Of a stretch of DNA of 43,601 nucleotides, positions 1-7,714 are shown piece after piece. Position 1 is the stretch's first letter. Each line of letters begins with the position of its first letter. A program made the position numbers and the translations under genes. Source of the stretch: Spirochaetota bacterium. Lineage in GTDB: Bacteria > Spirochaetota > Spirochaetia > Sphaerochaetales > Sphaerochaetaceae. Below the pieces are notes generated by a model that saw only the letters and a program-made list of their open reading frames with translations, made no database searches and had not been told where the DNA came from. The stretch lies in assembly GCA_023401595.1 (NCBI GenBank), contig JAEXDQ010000023.1, forward strand, positions 1 to 43,601. The letters run 5' to 3'.

Positions 1-211
1 CTGCCTTCAGGGGGTATTATTCTATTCCTGTTGGACAAAGCAGGCTGTCAGCCTCACCAGCAGCATTACAATCGCTGAGTATTGTGCTGCCAAGGTTCAA
101 ATGTCCACAAAAGTATTTACACTACCCTCGTTTCTTCACAGCTCGTCCGACGACAGTCCCTCGTAGGAACGCCCTCACCCAATCCCAACGTCAAATTTCC
201 GCGGACGTAGC

Positions 212-1282
212 TCAGTTATGATACCCCCGCCAGGTCGCTTCCTCGATGAAAAAGTTTTCACTCTTTTCCTTGTCGAAGGGATAGTCCCAACACCCCATCC
301 GTTCAATGCACTCCCCGCCGAAACCAAGCTTGAAGCGCGACAGACCGGAGAGGGGGTGGCTTTTTTCATCTGGAGGAGCTATCCCAAAAAGATCATAGAC
401 CTCCGCGCCAAGTTCTTTGGCCCTGAGCATGGCGGCGAACTGCAACGCATAGGTCGACATGGAGTCCCGCAGCCGGTCGGAGGATGCGCCATACAGATAC
501 GTGGCGCGATCTTCGCTCAAGGTAAGGAACATCGCGGACAGAGGCTCTCCATCCAACGTCGCTATGAGTAATTCGAAGCGCGCATCTTGCTCTTGGGAAC
601 GGAACAAAGCTTCAAACGCTTCTTTCCTGTGTTCAAGGATACCGTTCCTCCTTGCAGTCTCACGGTACAAAGAAAGAAAAACAGGCAGATCCTGTTCCGT
701 TCCCCGTACGATCTGGACACCCTTGCGCTGTGCAAGACGAATATTGTATCTCGTCTTGGATTTCATCCGGGCAAGGATTTCCTCCGGAGTTCCCTCAAGA
801 CTGACGAAGGTCGTATGGGTCGGCAACTGCGCGGAACGGGAAGCGCGGATATTGTGGTTCACCGTCCCCCAGTTCAGACGAAGCTCCCGCATGTCTGCGC
901 TAGTATCTTCCTCCCAGTCGGAAAGCCAAGGGAGGTCGTACCGGATAAAGATGCAGTCATCAGGAAGCTTCTCCCTCAATTCTTCGGAAAGGGACTCTAT
1001 GAAGTCCCCATGCGCCCCCTCGTCCGGAGCAAGCAGCGGACCATAGGGAACATATGCGATGGATTCATATCTGCTTACTTTCCGCGTCAAAACCAGGATA
1101 TCGTCCAAAATGTAGGCCGAAGAATGCTTGCGGCGCATCAGTTCCTTTTCCCGAATAGAGATATCAAACGCTATAGGTTGGAACCCCAGATTCGTCTTCA
1201 CAGACGACCAGAAAGCTGTCTGCTGCAGCAAAGGGGTTGAAAACAAAGCGTTGGTGTCTTTTTTCTCGATACGTATGTACAT
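212..1282 (-). CDS. FemABX-family aminoacyltransferase (GNAT fold)
   Basis: A 356-aa soluble protein of the FemABX/lipid II aminoacyltransferase type. This family moves amino acids from aminoacyl-tRNA to peptidoglycan stem peptides, and some members act on other acceptors. The segment MKSKTRYNIRLAQRKGV (about residues 173-189) is the usual FemAB signature, followed by a GNAT-like half with LSAMFL and YLYGASSD and an aromatic C-terminal region. The open frame extends 81 codons upstream, but I chose the ATG at 1282 because MYIRIEKK fits the family N-terminus and a GGTGGG element lies just before it. It is divergent from the MATE gene. Family is clear; the acceptor is unknown. Confidence 0.85.
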   Translation of the reverse strand: MYIRIEKKDTNALFSTPLLQQTAFWSSVKTNLGFQPIAFDISIREKELMRRKHSSAYILDDILVLTRKVSRYESIAYVPYGPLLAPDEGAHGDFIESLSEELREKLPDDCIFIRYDLPWLSDWEEDTSADMRELRLNWGTVNHNIRASRSAQLPTHTTFVSLEGTPEEILARMKSKTRYNIRLAQRKGVQIVRGTEQDLPVFLSLYRETARRNGILEHRKEAFEALFRSQEQDARFELLIATLDGEPLSAMFLTLSEDRATYLYGASSDRLRDSMSTYALQFAAMLRAKELGAEVYDLFGIAPPDEKSHPLSGLSRFKLGFGGECIERMGCWDYPFDKEKSENFFIEEATWRGYHN

Positions 1283-1291
1283 AATATTCCC

Positions 1292-1320
1292 ACCATAGCA
1301 ATGAAAATGAAAAGGGGCAA
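1292..1320 (-). promoter_or_regulatory. Candidate sigma-70 promoter for the FemABX gene
   Basis: On the minus strand, TTGCCC (1315-1320) and TATGGT (1292-1297) are separated by exactly 17 bp. Transcription would begin only a few bases before the ATG at 1282, giving an almost leaderless message. Each hexamer matches consensus at four of six positions, so this is tentative. Confidence 0.35.
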
Positions 1321-1390
1321 CTACTCTGGAGCTGGAATCAGTCAGGATAACGACAAAGCCGGGGCAAATCTGCCGGACATATGCAGGCAA

Positions 1391-1419
1391 TAAAAACAAT
1401 TGGGCAATCGGCTCGCCCA
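1391..1419 (-). terminator. Terminator-like hairpin upstream of the FemABX gene
   Basis: On the minus strand, TGGGC and GCCCA (1401-1419) form a 5-bp stem with a 9-nt loop, followed by ATTGTTTTTA. It lies upstream of the FemABX gene rather than after a gene. It could be an attenuator on a longer leader or a stop for antisense transcription under the MATE gene. The stem is short. Confidence 0.35.
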
Positions 1420-1506
1420 GTCTGACGCACATACTGGTCGCCGGGGCGAATAAGAAATAGGATACGGAAGACATCTTCCCGGTGCGGAAACGGAAGGCTC
1501 CGGGGA

Positions 1507-1535
1507 TTGTGCCGCCATCCTGCAATGAATATACT
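1507..1535 (+). promoter_or_regulatory. Candidate promoter for the MATE gene (near-leaderless)
   Basis: TTGTGC (1507-1512), a 17-bp spacer and TATACT (1530-1535). The predicted start is about three bases before the ATG at 1545. No good ribosome binding site precedes that ATG, which fits a leaderless message. The -35 is weak. Confidence 0.4.
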
Positions 1536-1544
1536 GGCGATGAA

Positions 1545-2918
1545 ATGAGAAACAGGAACTATTCGCTCGGAGAAGACGGGCTTTGGTATCTGACGCTCCG
1601 TCTTGCAATCCCCACCGCCCTTGCCCAGGCTGTGAACGTACTGTATGCAATCGTCGACAGGATGTTCATCGGGCACATCGCCGGCTATGGGGATATCGCC
1701 CTCGCCGGTGTCGGAATCGCAGCGCCGATCACGACGCTTATTTCGTCCTTCGCCGTCATGATCGGAATGGGCGGGGCCCCTCTGATGGCTATGCGGGAGG
1801 GCCATGGCGAACATGAGAAGGCTGAGGGCATACTTGCGACTGCGTTCTGGTTGCTTGTCGTTTTCTCGGCGGTTCTGACACCGCTGTTCTTCTTGCTGCG
1901 GAAATCGTTGCTCGTCGCGTTCGGCGCATCGACGGCCACATTGCCTTATGCGAATGAATATCTGGCTTTCTATATCGCGGGCACCCCGTTCGCATTGCTT
2001 GCGGCAGGATTGAACAGCTATGTAATCAACCAAGGTCAGTCCGAGAAAGGAATGTTTTCAGTACTGGCTGGCGCTGCGTTGAATATCATTCTGGATCCGA
2101 TATTCATCTTTACCTTCAAGCTAGGGGTACGGGGAGCGGCGATCGCGACAGTCATTTCCCAAATCGCGTCAATGGCGATAACCATAGGCGTATTGCTCTC
2201 ATCCAACACGCTGATCAAGCTTCGTATCAAGACAATCGACAAGTCAACGATAGCGAGGATCATCAAGTTCGGATTGTCTCCCTTCCTGATCATCGCCACC
2301 GACAGCGGGGTGATGATCGTTCTCAATGCAGTGTTGCAACGATATGGCGGGCCGAAGACCGGAGACATACTGATCACCTGCTCGACCATCATCCAGAGCT
2401 ATCATCTGCTCGTTATGAATCCGATGGGGGGCATCACCGGGGGATGCCAAGGAATGATCAGCTTCAACTACGGAGCGGGATATTCCGAACGGGTGAAGAA
2501 AGGGATCCTATGTATCCAGGCTACGACGACCGCATATACGGCTCTGATGTTCATATTCACCTTTACGGGCGCGCCCCTGTTCGTGCGACTGTTCACTTCG
2601 GATCCCGAAATTCAGGAACTGACGGTGCATTACATGCGCATATTCGAAATGATGATCATCCCTTTGTCCTTTCAGTATTGCAACGTGGACTGTCTGACGG
2701 CCCTGGCGCAGGTCAGGTTCTCACTGCCCCTTTCGTTGTTCAGGAAATGCACCTTCTTTCTTGGAACGCTTTTGCTTCCGCCCTTCCTGGGCGCGGCTTC
2801 CGCGTTCTTCGCAGAACCGATATGCGACCTGATCGCAGGAATTCTGTCTTCCTGCATCATGTGGACGCAGCTTTCCAAGATACTGAAAAAACGGGAGCAA
2901 AGAGGACTTACCATCTAG
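1545..2918 (+). CDS. MATE-family efflux transporter
   Basis: A 457-aa integral membrane protein with about twelve hydrophobic segments in two homologous halves, typical of NorM/MepA/DinF-type cation-coupled multidrug exporters. The N-terminal half carries the usual AIPTALAQAVNVLYAIVDRMF region, where the family places its first helix and an acidic residue, and a GMGGAPLMAMREG loop. The second half has NPMGGITGGCQGMISFNYGAG near its central helix. The start is ATG 1545 (MRNRNYSLGEDG); an upstream in-frame ATG at 1482 would add a basic stretch without family similarity. The substrate cannot be told. It is divergent from the FemABX gene and followed by a weak hairpin (2945-2965) without a U-tract. 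Confidence 0.9.
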   Translation: MRNRNYSLGEDGLWYLTLRLAIPTALAQAVNVLYAIVDRMFIGHIAGYGDIALAGVGIAAPITTLISSFAVMIGMGGAPLMAMREGHGEHEKAEGILATAFWLLVVFSAVLTPLFFLLRKSLLVAFGASTATLPYANEYLAFYIAGTPFALLAAGLNSYVINQGQSEKGMFSVLAGAALNIILDPIFIFTFKLGVRGAAIATVISQIASMAITIGVLLSSNTLIKLRIKTIDKSTIARIIKFGLSPFLIIATDSGVMIVLNAVLQRYGGPKTGDILITCSTIIQSYHLLVMNPMGGITGGCQGMISFNYGAGYSERVKKGILCIQATTTAYTALMFIFTFTGAPLFVRLFTSDPEIQELTVHYMRIFEMMIIPLSFQYCNVDCLTALAQVRFSLPLSLFRKCTFFLGTLLLPPFLGAASAFFAEPICDLIAGILSSCIMWTQLSKILKKREQRGLTI

Positions 2919-3156
2919 ATTCGCGATGCGTTTTCCATGGTCGCTCCGACGTATCATAAGTCGGAATGAATCAATCCTGGTCCTGACAAAAGAAAAAAAG
3001 CATATGCAGCGAGCGCTATCGGAACAAACGATGTCACGCAGGAAGAAAAGGCGTGCGATGACATCAGCGTTTGCTTATGGATAATTAATTTCTTAATTAT
3101 TTTTTTGAAAAAATCGCAGTTTTAATCAATAATTTTTCCCATATTTCTTAATTATC

Positions 3157-3165
3157 TGATATACT
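3157..3165 (+). promoter_or_regulatory. Extended -10 promoter of the lipoprotein gene
   Basis: TGATATACT combines a TG extension (3157-3158) with the -10 hexamer TATACT (3160-3165) inside an AT-rich stretch. No good -35 is visible at 16-18 bp, as expected for an extended -10 promoter. It lies about 50 bp before the start codon at 3216. Confidence 0.55.
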
Positions 3166-3215
3166 ATCGACAGATATTAATCAGCACAGCGACTAGATCG
3201 CTTAGGAGGAACCTC

Positions 3216-3608
3216 ATGAAGCGCTTTTCTGCAAGAATTTCGCTATCCATCATGATTGTAATCGCTATTCTTTGTATTGTCGGTTGCACGACGACCGCTA
3301 CACAGCAGCCCCTGCCCACCACTGAGACGTATGAATTACCGTACGAATCGACGTATGAATTCGTCGGTTATAAGTTTATCTACAAAGTGAACGACGGATA
3401 TCTGACTTTCAACTACATCGACACCCTGTCGGACGCTGAAATCCAGAAAACCGCGGACACCATCATGGGACTTCTTCCTGAAGCCGCCTCTTTTGAGCTT
3501 GCAGCTCCTGGACAAATAAAGTTCAAGCTGTCTTCAATACCGCCAAAAGCACAGTTTGACGCTTTCGTTGAAAAAATGAATAAATACATCCATGACACGA
3601 TGTTCTGA
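3216..3608 (+). CDS. Small predicted lipoprotein of unknown function
   Basis: A 130-aa protein with a basic N-terminus (MKRFSARIS), a hydrophobic core and a lipobox-like CIVGC ending at about Cys24, followed by a Thr/Gln-rich linker, so it is probably exported and lipidated. The rest is a small soluble domain with no motif I recognise. The start is fixed by a strong site (TAGGAGGAACCTC). It forms a single-gene unit with its own extended -10 promoter and a strong terminator. The upstream 297 bp contain nothing else clear beyond an AT-rich promoter region. Confidence 0.8.
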   Translation: MKRFSARISLSIMIVIAILCIVGCTTTATQQPLPTTETYELPYESTYEFVGYKFIYKVNDGYLTFNYIDTLSDAEIQKTADTIMGLLPEAASFELAAPGQIKFKLSSIPPKAQFDAFVEKMNKYIHDTMF

Positions 3609-3631
3609 TATAACACATTCTTGCAAAGCTG

Positions 3632-3678
3632 AGCTGTCGTACAAGTCGAAAGACCTGACGACAGCTTCTTTTTTTTCT
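3632..3678 (+). terminator. Intrinsic terminator after the lipoprotein gene
   Basis: A perfect 9-bp stem, AGCTGTCGT (3632-3640) with ACGACAGCT (3658-3666), is followed by TCTTTTTTTTCT. It is strong on the plus strand. The minus-strand side lacks a U-tract, so it is a poor stop for the pgs operon that ends at 3794. Confidence 0.85.
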
Positions 3679-3793
3679 ATCGATCCACGCCCATGCAAAA
3701 AACGAGATATCCAAGCCGTGGGTAGATAGGATTTGCCGAAGGGGAATAAGCTGATCAAACGATAATAGCCTTTCATATCCGCATGGTGATGTG

Positions 3794-4969
3794 TTATCTG
3801 GTAGCGGGGCCTACATACTGCACCCGACCATGGTTTCCAGGCAAGTCGGGATCATGGAGATAATGCCCTATTCCCATCTCCGCGAGTTCCTCGAAACTTG
3901 GCCAGGACACTTCCAAAGCTGCTTCGGGATCAAACATCGAACCTACGGAGACAGCTTCCAACGCCGCGGACAATTGCAGTCCGCATCGATATTCCATCCC
4001 ATAACCATTTTCATCGTACGGGACGGCGGCATACCCGGCATCCGCCATCTTGACCAGAAATTCATCTTTCCCATACCGCACGAGCTTCCCCGTCATGGGA
4101 CCGACGACCCGTTCAATGAATGGAGTAGGAGCCTCAATCAAGAATGGTCGAACATCACCGACCATGCCCCATTCGCGATGGGAATAGCCTTTCAGGCTAT
4201 CTGCGGAAAGCTCGACACGGATATCAATTCCTCTGGAGCCCAAGGATAAGGAAGACAGAAAGGCTATATCGGCGGAGATATCCGGAGCCACATACGTATC
4301 GTTTACAGGATAGGTAATCGAAGCTTCATGGATGTCAAACGCAAAATCCACATGTTCAGTTTCCAGGAGGGCCATGATCGCCCAACCAACCCTTTCGGTC
4401 AGGGAGCCGTCGGTTCTGCCTGGATAATTGCGGTTGATGTTCCGGCTATCCTCGTAGCACAAGGTTTGTCCCGATGGATAATGTACAAATATCGGAGGAT
4501 CCGGCCATTGGTCCAGAGGATTCGCCACCCTGCTACCGATCTTGTACGTCCTGATACCCCAATCCGTCTCGACATGATAATAAGAAGGGTAACCGAAACC
4601 GCTCAACGAAGCAGTGGAAGCGCTCAGATTGGCTATCGGCAGGACGATGACGCGTCCTTTGCTGATCTCGATGTTCTCCATCAGCACATAAGCGGAAAGG
4701 ATTCCCGCGGATTCGTTGGGGTGCGCCCCACCCATGAAGAAAACCGTCCCCCCCGGCGCACCGGAATCAAAGACATAGACAGGGGCGTCCGCCCAAGTCC
4801 CCCGCAAAGAGGGCTCGTAGGCCGAAAGAGACGTCACTTCGGTCAGGTACGCCGACGCGACGAAACTATCTTCATAATACCGGAGATCCCGAAATTCCTT
4901 TCCTGCAAGAACGCCTATGACGCCGACAAGCAACAATATGACGAGCTTCCGAATCGGCGCACTATTCAT
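3794..4969 (-). CDS. Membrane-anchored AstE/AspA (M14-like) zinc hydrolase, last gene of the pgs operon
   Basis: A 391-aa protein with an N-terminal membrane anchor (about residues 8-24) and an extracytoplasmic domain of the succinylglutamate desuccinylase/aspartoacylase-carboxypeptidase group. Zinc-site motifs are visible: HPNE (His83, Glu86) and DIHEAS (His214), with RNINRNYPG between them as a likely substrate-carboxylate Arg/Asn site, and HREW later. The family hydrolyses N-acyl amino acids or C-terminal peptide bonds. It is a paralogue of the 10945-12261 gene with a shorter loop before HREW. Its ATG overlaps the end of PgsW by 8 nt, so translation is probably coupled. Cleavage of gamma-glutamyl material is inferred from context. 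Confidence 0.82.
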   Translation of the reverse strand: MNSAPIRKLVILLLVGVIGVLAGKEFRDLRYYEDSFVASAYLTEVTSLSAYEPSLRGTWADAPVYVFDSGAPGGTVFFMGGAHPNESAGILSAYVLMENIEISKGRVIVLPIANLSASTASLSGFGYPSYYHVETDWGIRTYKIGSRVANPLDQWPDPPIFVHYPSGQTLCYEDSRNINRNYPGRTDGSLTERVGWAIMALLETEHVDFAFDIHEASITYPVNDTYVAPDISADIAFLSSLSLGSRGIDIRVELSADSLKGYSHREWGMVGDVRPFLIEAPTPFIERVVGPMTGKLVRYGKDEFLVKMADAGYAAVPYDENGYGMEYRCGLQLSAALEAVSVGSMFDPEAALEVSWPSFEELAEMGIGHYLHDPDLPGNHGRVQYVGPATR

Positions 4970-6053
4970 ATTTCTCTCGTTTCGACCGTAACGAGACGAC
5001 TCCCAGAACCAGAATGACGATGCAAATACCTATGGTAGCGATGATTACGCCCAGATGGTAATCCACCGTCGTATACGCTCCGCCCGCACCCGGCTCTTCC
5101 ATCGGCACAGGGTCATAGGCTATGCCGTTCTCCTGGGCGAGCAACCGAACATTGAGAAGATTCAATACGGGTACGCCCCTGGCAGCGAACTCATAGTTCA
5201 GGCCGCGGTACGGCGTAGTGGGAATGGGAGGGGGATCGATGACCAACCCCTGTGGGAAATTGAGCGTATATGAACTGGTCCCGCAATTGGGGCTGGCCCC
5301 ACCGACATTGATGAACAAATCGACATCGTCTCCGTAAAGCTCCAGCCTCCGCTGGATATTATCGGCGATATCGTCATAACTGAGTATGACCGCACCGGTC
5401 TTTTCACACAGCTCAAGCGCCAGTTCCTTCGTCCCGGTATACAGAATGTCTTCAAGGACGCTCCCACCTTGGTCGTTAGCACCGCCGGGAGAGACGGCCA
5501 GCAATTCAAAATTGGCGAAACCGCCCTCCTTGAGGTATCTCAATATGTCAAAAATGCAGAAGTCGGGCCGAGTAGCGCCGTGCATCGATGAACCGCAGGA
5601 TGCGATGACCTTTGTATTGAGCTTCATTTCCGTGGCAGCCGTAGTCGCGGCGATCAACAACCCCGGGAAGGAACCGCTGCTCCCTATGGCGACCGTATCG
5701 CCCTCTTTCAGGCCGGCCTCTGTAAAATACCGGACCATGGCCGCTGCAAAATTGGGATTCAAGGAAGTCCGTTTGGCATCGACATTGCCGGGAGTCGAAG
5801 TCAGCTCTGTGAATTCCGGCCCAAGGAGCCCCGTCTGATTCAAATCCTCCGGTTCAATGGAGATTCCTGATTCCAAGAGCATTCTCTTGAGATAGACCTC
5901 CGCATCCCTCATCCGAATCGCCGCGGCGAGCTGTAGCCCGGCATACCGGTTCTCTTCGATCCGACTGGTGAGCAAGCTGACCGAAACACCGAGAAGACAT
6001 ACGGCCAAGGCGATCGCTATATATTTCAATGTAATTTTTTCAGGCTTCTTCAT
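4962..6053 (-). CDS. pgsW: Poly-gamma-glutamate system protein (PgsW-like)
   Basis: A 363-aa protein with one transmembrane helix near each end (about 10-30 and 333-355) and a large soluble domain between. The middle contains glycine-rich motifs GSSGSFPG, SCGSSMHGA and SPGGANDQGGS, and an NVGGASPNCG segment near residue 250. From memory this matches the protein annotated as poly-gamma-glutamate system protein and found with PgsB and PgsC; its biochemical role is not established. It lies 15 nt after pgsC, has a weak ribosome binding site, and overlaps the following hydrolase gene by 8 nt. Context and length support the name. Confidence 0.75.
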   Translation of the reverse strand: MKKPEKITLKYIAIALAVCLLGVSVSLLTSRIEENRYAGLQLAAAIRMRDAEVYLKRMLLESGISIEPEDLNQTGLLGPEFTELTSTPGNVDAKRTSLNPNFAAAMVRYFTEAGLKEGDTVAIGSSGSFPGLLIAATTAATEMKLNTKVIASCGSSMHGATRPDFCIFDILRYLKEGGFANFELLAVSPGGANDQGGSVLEDILYTGTKELALELCEKTGAVILSYDDIADNIQRRLELYGDDVDLFINVGGASPNCGTSSYTLNFPQGLVIDPPPIPTTPYRGLNYEFAARGVPVLNLLNVRLLAQENGIAYDPVPMEEPGAGGAYTTVDYHLGVIIATIGICIVILVLGVVSLRSKREKYE

Positions 6054-6068
6054 AGCAGGCCGTCCATG

Positions 6069-6500
6069 TCAGATTATCCCGGAATGCATGATCAACCAGA
6101 TAATTCCAGCGATCAGCAAAAGCATCAGGAGCGTCTTCAACACCCCCTGCTTCTCCATATCGTTCGCGATCAATCCCGGAATGATGTAACCAATAATTCT
6201 CAGGTCCTGGTTGACATCGGTAAAAAAGAAAAAACATTTTTCAATGAAAAAAGCGAATATCATGCAGAGAAGCACGGTCAGCATGAACCGTCTGCGGCCG
6301 AAAAGTATGATTTTTCTCTGAAGCAGCTTGACCAGGCCGCAGGTGGCCATGGCCAGAAGGAGCGTCGTGATGATCCTGAACGGCTGTTCGAGATAAAACG
6401 CGAGATATCCCGCGCTGACCAGCCCCCCCGAAAGGATTCCAAGGAATTCCGTACTCAGGAAGCCCAGCAATATGCTGATGGCCACGGCTGAATGAAGCAT
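6069..6500 (-). CDS. pgsC: Poly-gamma-glutamate biosynthesis membrane protein PgsC/CapC
   Basis: A 143-aa, very hydrophobic protein with four or five membrane segments. It shares the PgsC/CapC pattern: a TE-GIL-GLV-GYLA-QP region near the N-terminus, a FGRRRF motif in the middle, and RIIGYIIPGLIANDMEKQG near residues 100-118, matching the GIGVIVPGLIAN-QRQG block of Bacillus PgsC as I recall it. In that family PgsC pairs with PgsB to form the membrane synthetase. The ATG at 6500 follows the pgsB stop by 3 nt, with the site GGGGAGG. Confidence 0.92.
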   Translation of the reverse strand: MLHSAVAISILLGFLSTEFLGILSGGLVSAGYLAFYLEQPFRIITTLLLAMATCGLVKLLQRKIILFGRRRFMLTVLLCMIFAFFIEKCFFFFTDVNQDLRIIGYIIPGLIANDMEKQGVLKTLLMLLLIAGIIWLIMHSGII

Positions 6501-6503
6501 CGT

Positions 6504-7628
6504 TCACACCTCCCCTTTCGCCATGAAAAGTCTTACAAGACGCTCCCCCGCGCCTTTGATGTTTCCGAGTCCCAGGAAAACATTGTCGCCATCTACCTGG
6601 TTGATCGATTCGTAGAGTTCCTTTTCAGAAGAAACGGCTGCAGCGACCCCGCCACGCTTTGAAAAATATGAAGCGACCTTCTTCGGATAGTCCCCGATGC
6701 AATAGACACAGGAGACAAGCCCTCCATGCCGCTTCAGAATCTGAAGCATCAGCGGCAACCTGTATTCCCTGTCGGCCCTGTTGTTATATACAAGTGAAAG
6801 CTTTTTTGTCTTTGATGAGAAAGCAAGGACAGCTTCCTCCATGCAATGCAGGTCATTGACCGAAAAATCGGGATGAAAGACGGCGCCGTTCCGTCCTGTG
6901 AAAGCCCTGTGAAGCCCAATGTCCGGGACGACCTCGGAAATGGCGGCAAGGACTTCGTCCTCCCCGACGCCCAAAGCTCCGCATAAGGCGACCGACAGGC
7001 TGACGTTCGAACCATGGAGGGGAATCGGGCTCCTCTCGATTCGATCATCCATCAGTACCGCTATCCGCTGTTGCGCCACATCGACTTTGTGAAAGATGCA
7101 ATCCAGCCCCTGATAGCAATCCTCCACAGCGAACAGCTCACACCCTTTTGGAACGGATTGGGAGAGCGTCCATGCTGTCTCCTCGGTAGTAGAGCCGATC
7201 TCCACGATATGGTCTACATAGGAGTTGGTAATCACGACATGGGTCGGCTTCACCAGCGTCCGGGCAATCGTCCTTTGGTTTTCGGCCCCCAACGCCATGC
7301 ATTCGACGACCATGCAACGGACCTCGGCCTTGGCGCAGCTCCTGACGAAAGGAATCATTTCGGTAATTCTGGCGGCTGTCCTGCGAACGAACGGCTCCAC
7401 GCTTCCATCGGGGTTGAGCATGGCTGCCTCGGAGCCCGTCGTGCGCCCCATGGTCCGGATTCCATGCTTGTTCAGAGCGGCGACGACCAAACGGCAGACG
7501 CTCGTCTTCCCCCGGGTTCCGTTGACGAGTATCCTGATAGGTATTTTTTTAAGATTCCTCTGATGAAAATAGTTTTCCAACAGGCCCGCCACAAGCAGGA
7601 GTCCGACACAAACGCTGACAAGAACCAA
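6504..7628 (-). CDS. pgsB: Poly-gamma-glutamate synthase PgsB/CapB (ATP-dependent amide ligase)
   Basis: A 374-aa Mur-ligase-like enzyme that activates a gamma-carboxyl with ATP and adds glutamate. A hydrophobic N-terminal segment (1-18) is followed by HQRNLKKIPIR and the nucleotide-binding loop NGTRGKTS (36-43). VVECMALG, NSYVDHIVEIG, YNNRADRE and GLGNIKGAGE match the conserved PgsB blocks in order. The start is a TTG codon: an in-frame stop lies eight codons upstream, an AGAGGTGG site precedes the TTG, and the N-terminus then aligns with known PgsB. It heads the PgsB-PgsC-PgsW core. No PgsA/CapA gene occurs in the window. Confidence 0.93.
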   Translation of the reverse strand: MVLVSVCVGLLLVAGLLENYFHQRNLKKIPIRILVNGTRGKTSVCRLVVAALNKHGIRTMGRTTGSEAAMLNPDGSVEPFVRRTAARITEMIPFVRSCAKAEVRCMVVECMALGAENQRTIARTLVKPTHVVITNSYVDHIVEIGSTTEETAWTLSQSVPKGCELFAVEDCYQGLDCIFHKVDVAQQRIAVLMDDRIERSPIPLHGSNVSLSVALCGALGVGEDEVLAAISEVVPDIGLHRAFTGRNGAVFHPDFSVNDLHCMEEAVLAFSSKTKKLSLVYNNRADREYRLPLMLQILKRHGGLVSCVYCIGDYPKKVASYFSKRGGVAAAVSSEKELYESINQVDGDNVFLGLGNIKGAGERLVRLFMAKGEV

Positions 7629-7657
7629 GATTCCACCTCTGTCAAATTACGAAACAT

Positions 7658-7679
7658 GATCCACCCGGAGAGGTGGACC
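7658..7679 (-). promoter_or_regulatory. Intercistronic hairpin between the peptidase genes and pgsB
   Basis: GATCCACC (7658-7665) and GGTGGACC (7672-7679) form an 8-bp stem (one G-U pair) with a 6-nt loop, inside the 86-nt gap before pgsB. No U-tract follows, so it is more likely an RNA stability or processing element that sets different expression levels for peptidase and synthase genes. Confidence 0.5.
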
Positions 7680-7714
7680 ATGTTATCATACACAATCAAA
7701 TACTATTGAACAGC

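Noticed and set aside
60..90. Bulged hairpin downstream of the FemABX gene
   Set aside because: No U-tract on either strand, so I do not call it a terminator.
3534..3776. 80-codon minus-strand frame downstream of the pgs operon
   Set aside because: Runs across the lipoprotein gene end and its terminator on the opposite strand, and lacks a convincing start.
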